Source: Pseudomonadota bacterium (lineage in GTDB: Bacteria > Pseudomonadota > Alphaproteobacteria > SP197). Taken from it: a stretch of 64,000 nucleotides of DNA. Where the stretch lies: positions 1-64,000 of the forward strand of contig JBCCIS010000028.1 in NCBI GenBank assembly GCA_039028155.1, read 5' to 3'. A program made the position numbers and the translations under genes. A model generated the notes under the pieces. That model was given only the letters and a program-made list of their open reading frames with translations, was not told the origin of the DNA and ran no database searches. Positions 62,488 to 64,000 of the stretch are shown piece after piece. Numbering within the stretch: position 1 is the first letter of the stretch; the number at the start of each line of letters is the position of its first letter.

Positions 62488-63531
62488 CTAGAATTTCAAG
62501 ACGACCAGCACCAGGATCGCGAACATCAGCGGGAAGGCGACACGGCAGATCTGATCGATTCGGCCGGCCAGCGCCACGCGATCCTTGGCGACCAGATAGG
62601 TGGTCGTCAGCGACTGGATAAGCGCCAGGAACACGACGATCGTGCAGACGTTGATCAGACGATCCAGGATCGTGAAATAGCCGAGCTTCGGCACGACATT
62701 GGACGTGGCGAAGATAAAGGCGATCAACGTCAACATCGCCGTTGCCGACAGGCCGATCTGCGTGCCGAAGTGAGCGGGGTTGATCCAGAACACGGACCAC
62801 GACATCGCAACGATCAACGCCAGAGGGAGCAACACCTTCCAAACGTAGTAGTCGGAGATACGCTGCGTTGAGATTGTCAGGTCATATCGCGCGTGATGGC
62901 GATCATAGGCGTCGACGAACTGGTCATTGACGGAGCCTGTCGCGCTGTTGACCGTCCAGTCGGAAATGTTCAAACGATCGGATACACCGGACAGCCGTTC
63001 GTCGACGACGAGTACGATCTCGTCGACGGATGCTTCGATAGGCAGAAGCGAGATGACAATCTCTTGTCTGTCGAACGGAAAGTCCTGCAGGCTGTGATAA
63101 CTGGCGATGGTGCCAAAGTATCGCTGTACGTACCGTACATGCCCATCGGCACCGATGCTCACCTCCATCGGCCGGCTGGTGAAAAGCCGGCCTGAATTGG
63201 TGAACACGAGGCCCGGGTTCCACACATCCTCGAGGGGAACTTCGCAGCCCTCCAGATCCGCCAACCGGGGATCAAACCACGACACCGCGACCAGATAATC
63301 GCCGGTCAACGTCTGTGCTACATCGTTGATCTCGTGAAGGTCGGCCAAGCGCATGCCGACCGTGACCTCTTCCGGCGGCCCACCTGCATGGGGTCGGATA
63401 TCGGTGGCCAGGTGCGGTGTGACGCACAGGTCTTCTGCCCCCGCCACATCCTCCTGCCCATAGGATGGTTTCCCAAGAAGAGCCGCGCATAATGTCACGG
63501 TCACGATGCCAAGCGCTGCCACGATCCTCAT
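62488..63531 (-). CDS. Pentameric ligand-gated ion channel (prokaryotic Cys-loop family)
   Basis: 347 residues. A signal peptide (about 1-25) precedes a beta-rich extracellular domain with loop-A-like VWNPGLVF and the Pro-loop FPFDRQ at 151-156 that faces the membrane. Four helices follow: M1 (229-250, KVLLPLALIVAMSWSVFWI), M2 pore (256-277, GTQIGLSATAMLTLIAFIF), M3 (286-312) and M4 (327-345). There is no Cys-loop disulfide, as in GLIC and ELIC. The longer open frame upstream runs through the antisense of the tRNA-Ser gene and is not coding. The ligand is unknown; neighbouring amine-oxidising genes hint at an amine. Confidence 0.92.
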   Translation of the reverse strand: MRIVAALGIVTVTLCAALLGKPSYGQEDVAGAEDLCVTPHLATDIRPHAGGPPEEVTVGMRLADLHEINDVAQTLTGDYLVAVSWFDPRLADLEGCEVPLEDVWNPGLVFTNSGRLFTSRPMEVSIGADGHVRYVQRYFGTIASYHSLQDFPFDRQEIVISLLPIEASVDEIVLVVDERLSGVSDRLNISDWTVNSATGSVNDQFVDAYDRHHARYDLTISTQRISDYYVWKVLLPLALIVAMSWSVFWINPAHFGTQIGLSATAMLTLIAFIFATSNVVPKLGYFTILDRLINVCTIVVFLALIQSLTTTYLVAKDRVALAGRIDQICRVAFPLMFAILVLVVLKF

Positions 63532-63752
63532 CGTGCAAGTCCAGGATTGGACAAGAAGGCCGCGGGCAGCGTTCCAAGACACGCGGTCGTCGTTAATCGA
63601 TACACGGCTGTTCTGCGCCCCGAGTGATCCCCCGCCAAAGAGTCCCACGAAATCGTGATTCGGCCAAGCCCCTAGCCGCTGCCCGCAAAACGGGTGGCAA
63701 GTTTCGACTTTTCGCGGTCGGTGAGCGCTGCTAGGTATCCGCTGGAGGCGCC

Positions 63753-63842
63753 GGACGGGTGGCCGAGTGGTTGAAGGCAGCGGTCTTGAAAACCGCCAGG
63801 CGTGCAAGCGTCTCGTGGGTTCGAATCCCACCCCGTCCGCCA
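63753..63842 (+). tRNA. tRNA-Ser (anticodon UGA)
   Basis: The acceptor GGACGGG pairs with CCCGTCC, discriminator G, and CCA is encoded. The anticodon stem-loop GCGGT-CTTGAAA-ACCGC carries TGA. The long variable arm (CAGGCGTGCAAGCGTCTC) and GGTTCGAATCC T-loop confirm a class II serine tRNA. It reads UCA and UCN by wobble. Confidence 0.97.
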
Positions 63843-63871
63843 GCGCCGCGGCTTCGGCGTGCGAAGCGGGG

Positions 63872-64000
63872 GTGTACACTTTGGTCGGTTTGGATTGGAG
63901 CGCTAACGGCGCTCCGACACCTGATGCCGTTAACGCCTATCTGGATACGCAGAGCGGGCGCCCAAAGGCGCGCTTGGTACATACGACGATCGACGGCCGC
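63872..64000 (+). CDS. Possible 5' end of an unidentified gene
   Basis: A GTG at 63872 opens a frame that stays open for 43 codons to the window edge (VYTLVGLDWSANGAPTPDAV...). No family is recognisable from this fragment. The region lies just downstream of the tRNA, where integrated elements often begin, but no integrase motif is visible. Confidence 0.25.
   Translation, partial: MYTLVGLDWSANGAPTPDAVNAYLDTQSGRPKARLVHTTIDGR

Noticed and set aside
63731-63982. Minus-strand frame over the tRNA-Ser gene, and the long N-terminal extension of the ion-channel frame
   Set aside because: Peptides such as GGIRTHE...FKTAAFNHSAT and GVGFEPT are the well-known false translations of antisense tRNA-Ser; the true channel start is at 63531.

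Overview
The window reads as chromosome of a GC-rich alphaproteobacterium. The block dusB(nifR3)-ntrB-ntrC-ntrY-ntrX-trkA-dat-hfq-hflX, a fused ispDF, and the pyrG-kdsA-eno-ftsB-pdhABC-lpd-lipA-COQ10-cinA-pgpA run are typical of that class. No ribosomal RNA, CRISPR array, insertion sequence or phage module was seen, so species placement stays open.

Positions 1-39.9 kb are mostly housekeeping: glycolysis and pyruvate dehydrogenase (tpiA, eno, pdhA/B/C, lpdA, lipA), Sec export (secG), CTP, KDO and isoprenoid synthesis, the NtrBC and NtrYX nitrogen/redox two-component systems, potassium uptake control (trkA), RNA chaperone and ribosome-rescue GTPase (hfq, hflX), nucleotide clean-up (mazG), a betaine-aldehyde-type dehydrogenase, a minus-strand block tatD-metG-holB-tmk-dacC-rlpA, and a lytic transglycosylase.

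Positions 40.0-41.7 kb form a compact regulatory unit: a promoter, a structured leader with a clear cyclic-di-GMP-I (GEMM) riboswitch, a possible 50-codon cysteine-rich leader ORF whose stop overlaps the next start, a ParA/MinD-type ATPase, a small ribbon-helix-helix-like partner, and a strong intrinsic terminator. I rate this as the most interesting unit in the window.

Positions 41.8-52.7 kb are a catabolic region built around the hydantoin-to-D-amino-acid route (racemase, N-carbamoyl-D-amino-acid amidohydrolase, dihydropyrimidinase/D-hydantoinase). It also holds a group IV PLP decarboxylase, a creatininase-family amidohydrolase, two tandem HSL-type esterases, a serine beta-lactamase-like hydrolase, an alpha/beta hydrolase and a secreted FecR-domain protein. 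Positions 52.6-59.9 kb hold a TetR regulator divergent from an apparent operon of two acyl-CoA dehydrogenases, an FrhB-like iron-sulfur flavoprotein, an ADP-forming acyl-CoA synthetase and a dienoyl-CoA-reductase-like SDR. Positions 60-63.5 kb carry a small lipoprotein, a DadA/PuuB-like FAD amine oxidase, a 2-oxoglutarate oxygenase-like protein and a pentameric ligand-gated ion channel. A tRNA-Ser(UGA) and the start of a possible unidentified gene end the window.

All calls rest on motifs read by eye. No database search, folding program or alignment was run. Start codons were moved downstream of the longest open frame where the family N-terminus and a Shine-Dalgarno site argued for it.
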